Shown one piece after another: positions 8,574-16,902 of a stretch of DNA of 64,000 nt. The notes under the pieces are model-generated. The model saw nothing but the letters and a program-made list of their open reading frames with translations. It searched no databases and was not told where the DNA came from. The position numbers were made by a program, and so were the translations under genes. This DNA is from Geodermatophilus arenarius (GTDB lineage: Bacteria > Actinomycetota > Actinomycetes > Mycobacteriales > Geodermatophilaceae): positions 62,001 to 126,000 of the forward strand of contig NZ_JBHSGR010000008.1 of assembly GCF_042654585.1 (NCBI RefSeq), read 5' to 3'. How positions within the stretch are numbered: position 1 is the stretch's first letter; each line of letters begins with the position of its first letter.

Positions 8574-10329
8574 AGGTCCCAGGAGCGTCCCCCAGGACCG
8601 GCAGCTCCGCACTGCCGAGCGACTCCGGCGCGGGCACCTCGTCGCCCGACCGCTCGCCCAGCCAGGCCATGAAGTCCGGCCACCAGGAGCCCTTCTCCTT
8701 CGTCGCCCGGGACAGCCACTCCTCCGGGTCGGCGGGGGTGTCCGGTGCCACCTGGAACGTCGACTTCGGGTTCCCGGGCGGGTTGACCAGCGAGGCGATG
8801 TGGCCGTTGGTGGACAGCACGAACCGGCTCTCCCCGCCGAGCAGCTGGGTGGTGCGGTAGCAGGCCTGCCACGGGCACAGGTGGTCGGCGATCCCGGCGG
8901 TGACGTAGGCGTCGACGTCGACGGCGGACAGGTCCACCGGCGTGCCGAGCATCGTCGCCCTCCCCGGCTCGGTGAGGGCGTTGCCGACCGCGACCTCGAT
9001 GAAGTCCCGGTGCAGCGCCGCGCTCATCCGGGTGGTGTCGGCGTTCCAGAAGAGGATGTCGAAGGCGGCCGGCGGCTTGCCCTGCAGGTAGTTGTTGACC
9101 CAGTAGTTCCACACCAGGTCGTTGGGGCGGAGCCAGGCGAAGACCTCGGCGAGCATGGCGCCGTCGAGGTAGCCCTTCCTCCGCGACTTCTCCGTCGCCT
9201 CCCGCACCGCCTCGGGGTCCATGAGCGCCGACACCGTGCCGGCCCGCGCCCAGTCGAGGACGGTGACGGCGAAGCTGGCGGCGGCGACCCGGTCCAGCCG
9301 GCCGGTGGCGGCCAGGTGCGCCAGCACCATCGCGGTGATGATCCCGCCGGAGCAGAACGCCTGGAGGGCCACGCGCTCGCTGCCGGTGACCCGTTGCGCG
9401 GCGTCCATCGCGTCCAGGACGGCCTGGCCGTAGGTGTCCAGCCCCCAGTCGGCGTGCCGCTCGTCGGGGTTGCGCCAACTGATCATGAAGACCTGCTGGC
9501 CGGCGGCCACGTAGTGCTCCACGATGCTGCGGCCGGGCGCGAGGTCGGTGATGTAGTACTTGTTGATCGTCGGCGGCACCATCAGCAGCGGCACGGCGCG
9601 GACGGTCTCCGTCGTCGGGCGGTACTGGATCAGCTCGAACACGTCGGTCCGCAGGACGACGGCGCCCGGGGTGACCGCGAGGTCCTCGCCCACGGTGAAG
9701 GCGTCGGGCTCGACCATCGAGGGGACCCGCGGCGGGGACACCAGGTCCGAGACCATCCGGCGCAGCCCGCTCACCGCGTTGCGGCCGCCGGTGTCGATGA
9801 CCGCCTTGAGCGCCAGCGGGTTGAGGAACGGGACGTTGGACGGCGCCAGCGCGTCGACGACGTTGGTCAGCGTGAACCGGATCCGCTCGTCGTCCTGCCA
9901 GTCCAGGTCGGCGTCCTCGACCAGGCGCGCGGCGGCCTGCGCGGCGGCGATGTGCGCCTGCATGGTCCGCCGGAGGAACGGGTTGCCGGTCCAGGCGGGG
10001 TCGGCGAAGCGGCGGTCCTTCGGCGAGGGGGCGACCTCCGAGCGGCCCACCGCGATCCGCCCGAGCTCGCGCACCAGGTCCCCGCCGGTGCGGACGACGG
10101 TCTCGGGCCGGCGCGCCAGCGACGCGCCGAACCGGGCGACGGTGCGGGCCGGCGGCACCATCCGCCGCAGCGGGCCGCGGGCGCCGTCGACCAGCACCAT
10201 GTCCAGGCCGGTGACCGCCTCGGACGCCTCCGGGGAGGAGGGCTGGCCGCCGTCGGAGGCCGCGGCGGGCCGCGGGCGGGGCGGGGCGGACGGGCGCGGG
10301 GCGGACGGGCGCGGTGCGGTGGTGGTCAT
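8557..10329 (-). CDS. phaC: Poly(3-hydroxyalkanoate) synthase
   Basis: 590 residues, in the usual length range for single-subunit PHA synthases. The lipase-like box has the catalytic cysteine in ALQAFCSGGIITAMV; downstream are ADHLCPWQACY (Asp region) and NGHIASLVNPPGNPK (His region), as expected of the family. It polymerises hydroxyacyl-CoA into storage granules. The first 45 residues are Pro/Arg/Ala-rich and disordered. ATG 10329 has GAGGAG upstream. It is the first gene of a two-gene operon with the hydrolase at 7755. No phasin or phaA/phaB genes are nearby. Confidence 0.92.
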   Translation of the reverse strand: MTTTAPRPSAPRPSAPPRPRPAAASDGGQPSSPEASEAVTGLDMVLVDGARGPLRRMVPPARTVARFGASLARRPETVVRTGGDLVRELGRIAVGRSEVAPSPKDRRFADPAWTGNPFLRRTMQAHIAAAQAAARLVEDADLDWQDDERIRFTLTNVVDALAPSNVPFLNPLALKAVIDTGGRNAVSGLRRMVSDLVSPPRVPSMVEPDAFTVGEDLAVTPGAVVLRTDVFELIQYRPTTETVRAVPLLMVPPTINKYYITDLAPGRSIVEHYVAAGQQVFMISWRNPDERHADWGLDTYGQAVLDAMDAAQRVTGSERVALQAFCSGGIITAMVLAHLAATGRLDRVAAASFAVTVLDWARAGTVSALMDPEAVREATEKSRRKGYLDGAMLAEVFAWLRPNDLVWNYWVNNYLQGKPPAAFDILFWNADTTRMSAALHRDFIEVAVGNALTEPGRATMLGTPVDLSAVDVDAYVTAGIADHLCPWQACYRTTQLLGGESRFVLSTNGHIASLVNPPGNPKSTFQVAPDTPADPEEWLSRATKEKGSWWPDFMAWLGERSGDEVPAPESLGSAELPVLGDAPGTYVLEK

Positions 10330-10402
10330 CCGGTGCTCCTCGGGTCTCGAGGCCTCCTGTGACCCCAGTCACTCAACCACAGGCGGCGCCGGGCGGCAGA
10401 CC

Positions 10403-11029
10403 TCACCGCGGCCGGCCGACCACCAGCAGCACCACCGCCCCGACGAGCAGGCCCAGGCCGACGCCGCCGACGACGTCGAGCGGCAGGTGCGCCGCGGTCC
10501 ACACCCGCGCCAGGCACACCAGCGCCGCCAGCACCACCCCGGCGATCCGCCCACGGCGGCCCAGCCACGGCCAGGCCACGGTCACCACGGCGGTCACGAC
10601 GGCGGCGTGCCCGGACAGGAACCCGCGGCCCTGCGCGGCCGCCCCCCGGATGACGACCTCGTCGAGCAGCCCGCCGGGCCGGCCGCGCACGACGACGTCC
10701 TTGATCCCCTTCGCGGCCAGGTAGGTCCCGACGCCGGCGAGCAGCAGCCCCAGCGCGAGCCGCCACCGCCGCAGCGCGGCCGCGACCACGGCGGCCGCCG
10801 GCACGACGAGGAAGTTGCCCAGCTGCATGACCGGCCAGACCAGCACGAACGGCACGACGTCGACCCCGTTGACCGCCCGGAACACCGCCGCCTCCGCCGC
10901 GGGCACCGACGTCCGCTCGACCGGCAGCGCGGCGAGTCCGAGCAGCAGCGCACCGGCGGCGGCGAGGACCACCTCGCGTCCGCCGCGGGCGACCGGCGGG
11001 CGCGGGCGGGTGGCCGCCCGCCCGGTCAC
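10403..11029 (-). CDS. PAP2-family membrane phosphatase (motifs intact)
   Basis: 208 residues with about six membrane helices. The three phosphatase motifs are present: KDVVVRGRP (Lys about 110, Arg-Pro 117-118), FLSGH (His 141) and RVWTAAHLPLD (Arg 175, His 181, Asp 185). This fits a lipid pyrophosphate or phosphatidate phosphatase acting at the outer leaflet. GTG 11029 overlaps the stop of the preceding gene as GTGA. It is the last gene of the four-gene overlapping set that begins at 14521, which suggests it dephosphorylates a lipid handled by that set. Confidence 0.85.
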   Translation of the reverse strand: MTGRAATRPRPPVARGGREVVLAAAGALLLGLAALPVERTSVPAAEAAVFRAVNGVDVVPFVLVWPVMQLGNFLVVPAAAVVAAALRRWRLALGLLLAGVGTYLAAKGIKDVVVRGRPGGLLDEVVIRGAAAQGRGFLSGHAAVVTAVVTVAWPWLGRRGRIAGVVLAALVCLARVWTAAHLPLDVVGGVGLGLLVGAVVLLVVGRPR

Positions 11030-12129
11030 GCCGTCTCCGGCACCAGCTCCGTGCGCGGTGCGGAGTTCGGCTCCCGCCGCCACGAGCGGTTGCGCCGCCA
11101 GAACAGGTAGGTGCCGATGCCCAGGGGGATGGGCAGCACGTAGGTGAGCGCGCGGAAGACCAGCACCGCCGCGGCCACGAGTGCCCGGTCGCCGCCGGCC
11201 GCGGCCAGGCCGGTGATGAGTGCCAGCTCGATGACGCCCAGCCCGCCCGGGGTGAACGGGATGGCCGTGAGCAGCCGCGCGAAGGCGAACACCGTCAGCG
11301 CCTCCACGACGCTGACCTGCTCGGAGGTCACGCCCACCGCGCGCAACGCGATCATCAGGACGAGGAACAGCGACAGGTGGCTGACCAGGGTCGCGAGGGT
11401 CAGCCAGTGCCAGCGGGCGTGCAGCAGCAGAGCGGTGCGGTCGCGGAACTTCGTCGTCGCGTCGTCCCATCCCCGCACCGGAGGCCGGCCGAACGGCCGC
11501 AGGAGGGCCGAGGCCACCCGGCCCGCGCCCGTGCCGATCCGGGCCGCGCTCTCCCGGCTGCGCAGCAGCAGGCCGAGCAGGACCACGGCGGCGACCAGCC
11601 CGGCCACGCCGGCCAGCCCGGCGAGGAGCCGGCCGGTGGTGGGTGTGGAGGAGAAGGCCAGCAGCGACAGGGCGAGCACGGGCAGCGCCAGCTTGGCGAA
11701 GTTGTTCCAGAGCCCTGACAGCAGCAGGCTGACGGACGTCCGGGAGCGGGAGAAGCCCCACGAGGAGTTCATCCCGTAGGTCAGCCCGAGGGAGATCGCC
11801 GCCCCGGCGATCACGGTGTTCGACACGGCGGTCGTGGTCAGCGTCGAGACCGTCGCCTCACGCAGCCGCAACCCCGGCATGGTCACGACCATCACGAACT
11901 GGTAGGTGGCCAGGTTCCACAGCGTGGCGACCGCCAGCAGCGCCAGTTCGGTCCAGGACATGCCCTCCACCGCGGACCAGACGGCGGACAGGCTGGTGAA
12001 CTGCGGCAGGAACCAGAAGAAGACCGCGGCGACCAGGGCGACGGAGAGCAGCGGTGGCAGCACGCGCCGCCACACGGGCTTCCGCTTCGGCGGCCGGCCG
12101 GGCGGGGCCTGCGGAGCAACGGCGGTCAT
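11026..12129 (-). CDS. Lysylphosphatidylglycerol-synthase-type transmembrane protein (UPF0104, no transferase domain)
   Basis: 367 residues with about eight hydrophobic helices. The pattern matches the LPG_synthase_TM family, including AIPFTPGGLGVIELAL near the C-terminus and the early VSNTVIAGAAISLGLTYG block. In MprF this membrane part flips aminoacyl lipids; here the cytosolic aminoacyltransferase domain is absent, so a transport or flippase role for another lipid is more likely than lysine transfer. ATG 12129 overlaps the upstream stop as ATGA, and its own stop overlaps the next GTG. Confidence 0.85.
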   Translation of the reverse strand: MTAVAPQAPPGRPPKRKPVWRRVLPPLLSVALVAAVFFWFLPQFTSLSAVWSAVEGMSWTELALLAVATLWNLATYQFVMVVTMPGLRLREATVSTLTTTAVSNTVIAGAAISLGLTYGMNSSWGFSRSRTSVSLLLSGLWNNFAKLALPVLALSLLAFSSTPTTGRLLAGLAGVAGLVAAVVLLGLLLRSRESAARIGTGAGRVASALLRPFGRPPVRGWDDATTKFRDRTALLLHARWHWLTLATLVSHLSLFLVLMIALRAVGVTSEQVSVVEALTVFAFARLLTAIPFTPGGLGVIELALITGLAAAGGDRALVAAAVLVFRALTYVLPIPLGIGTYLFWRRNRSWRREPNSAPRTELVPETA

Positions 12130-12746
12130 GGCGGGTCCCCCTCGCCCTCGGGGCCGGCGGCGTCGGCGGGCGGGTCGAGCTGCAGCCGGCCGCCGCTCTC
12201 CTCGTGGACCTGGTCGGACAGCACCTCGCGGCTCACCACGCCCAGGCTCTGGGTGGCGAGCGCCAGGGGCTCCCCGCGGTTGTCGCCGGAGAGCGTGAAC
12301 ACGACGGTCAGGCAGCCGCCGGGGAAGACGTAGTAGCGGCGGCCCAGGTAGTCCGGGGTCACCCGGACGACCCGCTCGTAGCGTTCGAGCCCGTCCCGCT
12401 CGCTGGGGATCTCGGTGGCGCCCGTGGTGTCGCAGCCGTCGGTCAGCCGCACCTCGATGGCGTGGTAGCCGTCGCGGTCGGAGTTCAGCCAGAACCGCGC
12501 GGAGCCCGAGTGGGCGTCGAGGCCGGCGAAGGTCCAGCCCACCGGGATGCTCTCCACGCACGGCACCCAGGTCGCCGTCGGCACCGCCTGGGCCATGAGC
12601 ACGACGCCGTGGGCGGCCCGGTCGTCGTCGCCGGTGCGGCAGGCGGGCAGCTCGCCGCTGACGGTGGGGGTGCCCGGCGCGCAGCCCGCCGTCAGCAGGG
12701 CGGCCGCCAGCGCCGCCGCCGCGGCCGGGCGCCGGGTGGCGCTCAC
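12126..12746 (-). CDS. Unknown lipoprotein of the PAP2/kinase/flippase module
   Basis: 206 residues. The N-terminus has a short basic region, a hydrophobic core and the lipobox LLTAGC, so it is predicted to be lipid-anchored outside the membrane. Conserved-looking features are paired cysteines (LPACRTGDD, WVPCVES, TDGCDTTG, PGGCLTVVF), probably two disulfides, and mixed beta-strand segments. I recognise no family. It sits between the PAP2-kinase fusion and the UPF0104 gene with 4-base overlaps at both ends, which is good evidence for a shared function. Confidence 0.75.
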   Translation of the reverse strand: MSATRRPAAAAALAAALLTAGCAPGTPTVSGELPACRTGDDDRAAHGVVLMAQAVPTATWVPCVESIPVGWTFAGLDAHSGSARFWLNSDRDGYHAIEVRLTDGCDTTGATEIPSERDGLERYERVVRVTPDYLGRRYYVFPGGCLTVVFTLSGDNRGEPLALATQSLGVVSREVLSDQVHEESGGRLQLDPPADAAGPEGEGDPP

Positions 12747-14521
12747 AGCGGGGACCCGAGCAGGTCGATGCCGATGGCGACGGTGAGGACGAGGGCGAGC
12801 GCGGTGACCAGGCACAGCCCGGCCCGGCGCCAGGTCCACCGCTGGATGCGCACCGGCGGGAGCCGGTAGGGCAGCAGCTCGAGGAAGTCCCGGTGCAGGT
12901 CGCGGCCCTGCGCCCGCAGCATCCGGCGCAGCTGCGAGGGCATGGTGAGCCCGCGGGTGGCGGCGAAGGCCTCGGCCAGCTCCTCGTCGGAGAACTGCAG
13001 GCGCGCCCGCTCGTAGACGGTCCGGGCGTCGGTGCGCAGCGCGAGGACCAGCAGCATGTTCGCCAGGTCCACGGCCTGCCGCCACGGGCTGGGGCGCACC
13101 TCGGCGAACGCCGAGTCGATGAGGAACAGCGTGCCGTCGCGCACCATCACGTTGGCCGGCTTGATGTCGCGGTGGGCCATGCCGATCTCCCACATCCGCC
13201 GCACCACGGCCAGCCCCTGGTCGATCAGCGCGTCGTCCACGACGACCTCGGGGTCGCCGATCTCCCGCGCGCCCTGGAGGAACTCGGCGACCAGCAGGTA
13301 CTCCCGCTCCGGGGTGATCTCCACGATCCCCAGCGGGTGGGGCACGGGCAGGCCGGCGTCGGACAGCAGCCGCAGGACGTAGTCCTCGTACTGCACCAGC
13401 CGCCGCACGCTGTGGTACGGCTTCTCGTCCTCGAGCCGGCCGTAGAGCAGCGTGCGGCCGAGCTTGAACCAGCGGTCGGACCGCACGTGCGTGGCGGCGT
13501 ACAGCTTGCCGAAGACGCAGCTCTCCTCCTGCTCGGCGGCGTCGGCGGCCTTGACGGTGATCCTCAGCGGCGTGGAGCCGCCCGACCCGGCCAGGCCGAA
13601 GGGCTCCACCGAGGTGGCCAGCAGCCCGAGCTGGTCCTGCAGCGCCCGGACGATCGCCTCGCCGCGCGCCCCGGAGACGTCCAGGTGCGCGGGGCTGCCC
13701 CGCCGGTAGACGACGGGGTACACCTCGTTGGGCGTCAGCAGCCGGAAGGCGGCCAGCGGGGCGGCGACGCCCAGGACGACGCCGGCGAGGACGTCGGTGG
13801 GGTGGTCCTGCGCGAGGTAGAGCCGCGAGGCCGCGGTCACCAGCAGCAGGCCCCACACCACCCACTTGCCGACGTCGCGGAGCCGCCCCGCGGGCACCAG
13901 CGAGTAGAGGGTGCTGACGAGGAAGGTGGCGAGCACGGTCATCGGCACCGACGGCATCGAGAAGCCCGACCAGGGGCCGAGGATCTCCACCTCGTAGGGG
14001 CGCGGGCGCTGCAGCGTGGCGGCCAGGGTCGCGGCGGTGTTCACCACGAGCAGGCCGACCCCGATCCAGACGAACAGGTGCCGCCAGCGGCGGAAGACCG
14101 CCAGCACGACGAGGTTGGCCAGCCACAGCAGGTGGATCGCCCGGCTGGTGCCGAGGACGCCGGCCACCTCGGCGACGTCGGTCAGGCCGGGGGAGCGGAC
14201 GGACGCGATGGCCTGCAGCACCCGGGTGTCGACCAGGTCGACGAACGCCGTGCTCCCGGTGAGGAGGACGACGCCCCAGGTGACGACGACGACGCCGCTG
14301 AGCGCCAGCCACCACTTGCCCGACGCGTTGAGGTGCCGCGGCAGCGGCGGTGGCTCGCCGGAGGGGCGGCGTCGCCGGGGCTCGCGGTGGATGGGCGGCG
14401 GGTCCGGCCGCCGGACCTGCCCTCCGGCGGGCGCCTGCGCCGCGGGTGCCGTCACCGGTCCCCGCGGTGTCGGAGCCGGGACCGGTGCCTGGGGCACCGG
14501 GGGCCGGGCCGTGGCCGCCAT
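12743..14521 (-). CDS. Fusion of a degenerate PAP2 membrane domain and a lipid/small-molecule kinase-like domain
   Basis: 592 residues. After a 60-residue Pro/Arg-rich cytosolic tail come about six membrane helices with a PAP2-like layout: RPRP (172-175), PSVPM (190-194) and SRLYLAQDHPTD (232-243). The Lys of motif 1 is missing, the PSGH histidine is replaced, and Asp stands where the motif 3 His should be, so ordinary phosphatase activity is unlikely. Residues about 320-540 form a kinase-like lobe with a candidate Lys in VFGKLYA, AHRDIKPANVMV (about 449-460) and FLIDSAF replacing DFG. A C-terminal helix follows. First gene of the four-gene module. Confidence 0.8.
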   Translation of the reverse strand: MAATARPPVPQAPVPAPTPRGPVTAPAAQAPAGGQVRRPDPPPIHREPRRRRPSGEPPPLPRHLNASGKWWLALSGVVVVTWGVVLLTGSTAFVDLVDTRVLQAIASVRSPGLTDVAEVAGVLGTSRAIHLLWLANLVVLAVFRRWRHLFVWIGVGLLVVNTAATLAATLQRPRPYEVEILGPWSGFSMPSVPMTVLATFLVSTLYSLVPAGRLRDVGKWVVWGLLLVTAASRLYLAQDHPTDVLAGVVLGVAAPLAAFRLLTPNEVYPVVYRRGSPAHLDVSGARGEAIVRALQDQLGLLATSVEPFGLAGSGGSTPLRITVKAADAAEQEESCVFGKLYAATHVRSDRWFKLGRTLLYGRLEDEKPYHSVRRLVQYEDYVLRLLSDAGLPVPHPLGIVEITPEREYLLVAEFLQGAREIGDPEVVVDDALIDQGLAVVRRMWEIGMAHRDIKPANVMVRDGTLFLIDSAFAEVRPSPWRQAVDLANMLLVLALRTDARTVYERARLQFSDEELAEAFAATRGLTMPSQLRRMLRAQGRDLHRDFLELLPYRLPPVRIQRWTWRRAGLCLVTALALVLTVAIGIDLLGSPL

Positions 14522-14550
14522 GCCGCCCGATGCTGCCCCGGTTGCGCTCG

Positions 14551-14573
14551 CGGGACCATCGACCTTGGTCCCG
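14551..14573. promoter_or_regulatory. Inverted repeat in the divergent promoter region
   Basis: Arms CGGGACCA (14551-14558) and TGGTCCCG (14566-14573) are separated by 7 bases between the leftward fusion-protein gene and the rightward binding-protein gene. A TAGCGT hexamer at 14582-14587 could be a -10 for the rightward gene. Either an operator or a 5'-UTR hairpin is possible. Confidence 0.45.
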
Positions 14574-14646
14574 AGCAGGGCTAGCGTGGCCGTCCCCGCG
14601 CCAGTCCGCCCGTGGGGCGCCGCCTCCTGCCCCGGGAGGGTCCGCG

Positions 14647-15561
14647 ATGCGTCGTCGACCGCTCGCCGCCCTGCTCCTCGCCGCCCTGCTCCTCGCCACC
14701 GCCGTGCTGGGCGCCTGCGGCTCCCCGGCCGCGGACGCGGACCCGCCCGCCGACGGCGTCGTCCGGGTGGCGTCCTACGACTTCCCCGAGAACCAGACGC
14801 TCGCCGAGGTGTACGCCGAGGCGGTCCGCCGGGCCGGGTTCGAGGTGGCGGTGCAGCACGGCATCGGCACCCGCGAGGTGGTCTTCCCGGCGCTCGAGCA
14901 GGGCGTCGTCGACCTCGTCGTCGACTACCTGGGCACCGCGTCGGAGTTCCTGGAGGCCGGCGCGGGGACCGCGTCCCACGACCCCGCCGTCCTGCGGGAC
15001 CGGTTGGCGGCCGCCGTCGCGCCGCGCGGGCTGACCGTCCTGGCCCCGGCCGAGGCCGAGGACCAGAACGGGTTCGTCGTGCTCACCGACACCGCCGCCC
15101 GGCACGGCGTGACGACGCTCAGCGGACTCGCCGCGATCGCGCCGCGGCTGGTGTTCGGCGGCCCGCCCGAGTGCAGCGAGCGGCGGTTCTGCCTGCCCGG
15201 GCTGCGCGAGGTCTACGGCATCGAGTTCGGCGAGGTGCGCAGCATGCCCTCGCGCGCGGCCACGGCGGAGGCGCTGCTCACCGGGCAGGTCGACGTCGGC
15301 ATGCTGGAGACGACCGACGCCCGGCTGACCGACGCCTCGCTGCACCTGCTGCGCGACGACCGGGCGCTGCAGCCACGGGAGAACGTGGTGCCGCTCGTGC
15401 GGACCGAGGTGGCCGCCGAGGGCGGCGAGCCGCTGCGCGCCGCGCTGGACGCGGTCAGCGCCCAGCTGACGACGATCGACCTGATCCGGCTCAACCGGTT
15501 CGTCGCCGTCGACGGGCTCACCCCCGCCGAGGCCGCCGCCCGCTGGTGGGACGGCCGCTAG
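14647..15561 (+). CDS. Orphan glycine-betaine/choline-type substrate-binding lipoprotein (OpuAC family)
   Basis: 304 residues. Lipoprotein signal with lipobox VLGAC; mature protein begins GSPAADAD. The pattern VRVASYDFPENQTLAEVYAEA at the start of the mature part, GIGTREVVFPALEQG, and DLVVDYLGTASEFL are characteristic of the OpuAC/ProX/OsmF binding proteins for quaternary ammonium osmolytes. No ABC permease or ATPase gene is adjacent, so it must share a transporter encoded elsewhere or have another role. ATG 14647 follows a GGAGGG at 14635-14640. Confidence 0.85.
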   Translation: MRRRPLAALLLAALLLATAVLGACGSPAADADPPADGVVRVASYDFPENQTLAEVYAEAVRRAGFEVAVQHGIGTREVVFPALEQGVVDLVVDYLGTASEFLEAGAGTASHDPAVLRDRLAAAVAPRGLTVLAPAEAEDQNGFVVLTDTAARHGVTTLSGLAAIAPRLVFGGPPECSERRFCLPGLREVYGIEFGEVRSMPSRAATAEALLTGQVDVGMLETTDARLTDASLHLLRDDRALQPRENVVPLVRTEVAAEGGEPLRAALDAVSAQLTTIDLIRLNRFVAVDGLTPAEAAARWWDGR

Positions 15562-15571
15562 ACGGAGGACC

Positions 15572-16753
15572 TCACGTGATGGCGCTGGTGCCGGTGATCG
15601 CGCGGCCGACGATGAGGCTGTTGACCTCGCGGGTGCCCTCGTAGGAGTAGATCGCCTCGGCGTCGGCCACGAACCGGCCGACGTGGTTCTCCAGCAGGAT
15701 CCCGTTGCCGCCCATGAGCTCCCGCGCCCAGCCGACGGTCTCCCGCATGCGCATCGTGCTGTAGCCCTTGGCCATCGAGGCGTGCTCGTCGCGCAGCATC
15801 CCGCAGTCCTGCAGCTGGGACGCCCGCGCGCACAGGGCCGCCGACGCGGTGATGTTGCCCAGCATCCGGAACAGCAGGTCCTGCACCAGCTGGAACGAGG
15901 TGATCGGCCGGCCGAACTGCTCGCGGCCCAGCGCGTAGCGCAGCGCGTGCTCGTAGGCGCCGCGCGAGCACCCGACCGCCGACCACGCCACGCTCACCCG
16001 CGTCGCCCGCAGGACGTTCGCGGTGTCGCGGAAGGAGTTGGCGTTCTGCAGCCGGTTCTCCTCCGGCACGCGGACGCCGTCGAGGGTGATGTGCGCGTTC
16101 TGCACCGCGCGCAGCGCGATCTTGTCCTCGAGGTCGACGGCGCTGAAGCCGGGCGCCGGCGTCTCGACGACGAAGCCGAGCACCCGGTCGGTGTCGACGT
16201 CGCGCGCCCAGACGACCACCAGGTCGGCGAAGCTGCCGTTGCCGATCCACTTCTTCTCCCCGTCGAGCACCCACTCGTCGCCGTCGCGGCGGGCGGTGGT
16301 CTGGATGCCGCGGGCGACGTCGGAGCCGTGCTCGGGCTCGGTGAGGCCGAAGGCGCCGATCCGCTCCATCCGCGCCATCGCCGGCAGCCAGCGCTCCTTC
16401 TGCTCCTCGGAGGCGCACAGGTGCAGGGTGCCCATGGCCAGGCCGCCGTGGACGCCCATGAAGGTGGCCACCGAGGGGTCCCCGCGGCCGAGCTCCATCG
16501 ACACCATGCCGTCGAACAGCGACGAGCGGCCGGGGGAGCCGTACCCGGAGTACTGCGCCCCCGCGATGCCCAGCTCGGCCAGGCCCGGGATGAGCTCCCG
16601 GGGGAACTGCGCCCGGGTCCAGTACTGGTTGATCACCGGCTCGACCTGCTCGTCCATGAACGCGCGGACGCGCAGGAGGGTGGCCCGGTCCTCCTCGTCG
16701 AGGAGGGCCTCGAGCTCGTAGAAGTCCGACGTGACGGTGGGCCGGTCGGCCAT
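15572..16753 (-). CDS. Acyl-CoA dehydrogenase, glutaryl-CoA-dehydrogenase-like
   Basis: 393 residues, full length for the family. FAD/substrate motifs IGAFGLTEPEHGSD and the region GEKKWIGNGSFADL are clear, and the catalytic glutamate is in SYEGTREVNSLIVGRA near the C-terminus, laid out as in glutaryl-CoA dehydrogenase (EGTxxIxxLIxGRA). It would oxidise a short or dicarboxylic acyl-CoA with electron transfer to ETF. ATG 16753 is the start; a GGAGG lies 8 bases upstream. The gene is monocistronic and converges with the binding-protein gene. Confidence 0.88.
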   Translation of the reverse strand: MADRPTVTSDFYELEALLDEEDRATLLRVRAFMDEQVEPVINQYWTRAQFPRELIPGLAELGIAGAQYSGYGSPGRSSLFDGMVSMELGRGDPSVATFMGVHGGLAMGTLHLCASEEQKERWLPAMARMERIGAFGLTEPEHGSDVARGIQTTARRDGDEWVLDGEKKWIGNGSFADLVVVWARDVDTDRVLGFVVETPAPGFSAVDLEDKIALRAVQNAHITLDGVRVPEENRLQNANSFRDTANVLRATRVSVAWSAVGCSRGAYEHALRYALGREQFGRPITSFQLVQDLLFRMLGNITASAALCARASQLQDCGMLRDEHASMAKGYSTMRMRETVGWARELMGGNGILLENHVGRFVADAEAIYSYEGTREVNSLIVGRAITGTSAIT

Positions 16754-16902
16754 GGCGCTGCCTCCTCCGGGTACCGGGACCCCGCTGTCCCGTGGGTCCG
16801 GCCTACCCCCGCCCCCGGACGGCAACCGGGGCGGGCGGCATGGCGGCGGGCCGATCGGGGCAGGACCGGCGGATCCGACCGCACACGTCCCGAGGAGGGC
16901 CC

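Noticed and set aside
8404..10362. 652-codon plus-strand frame across the phaC region
   Set aside because: Antisense shadow of phaC; no recognisable motif and Arg/Gly/His-rich composition.
11026..12129. Calling the UPF0104 protein a lysyl-phosphatidylglycerol synthase (MprF)
   Set aside because: The cytosolic aminoacyltransferase domain is missing, and the protein ends shortly after the last helix.
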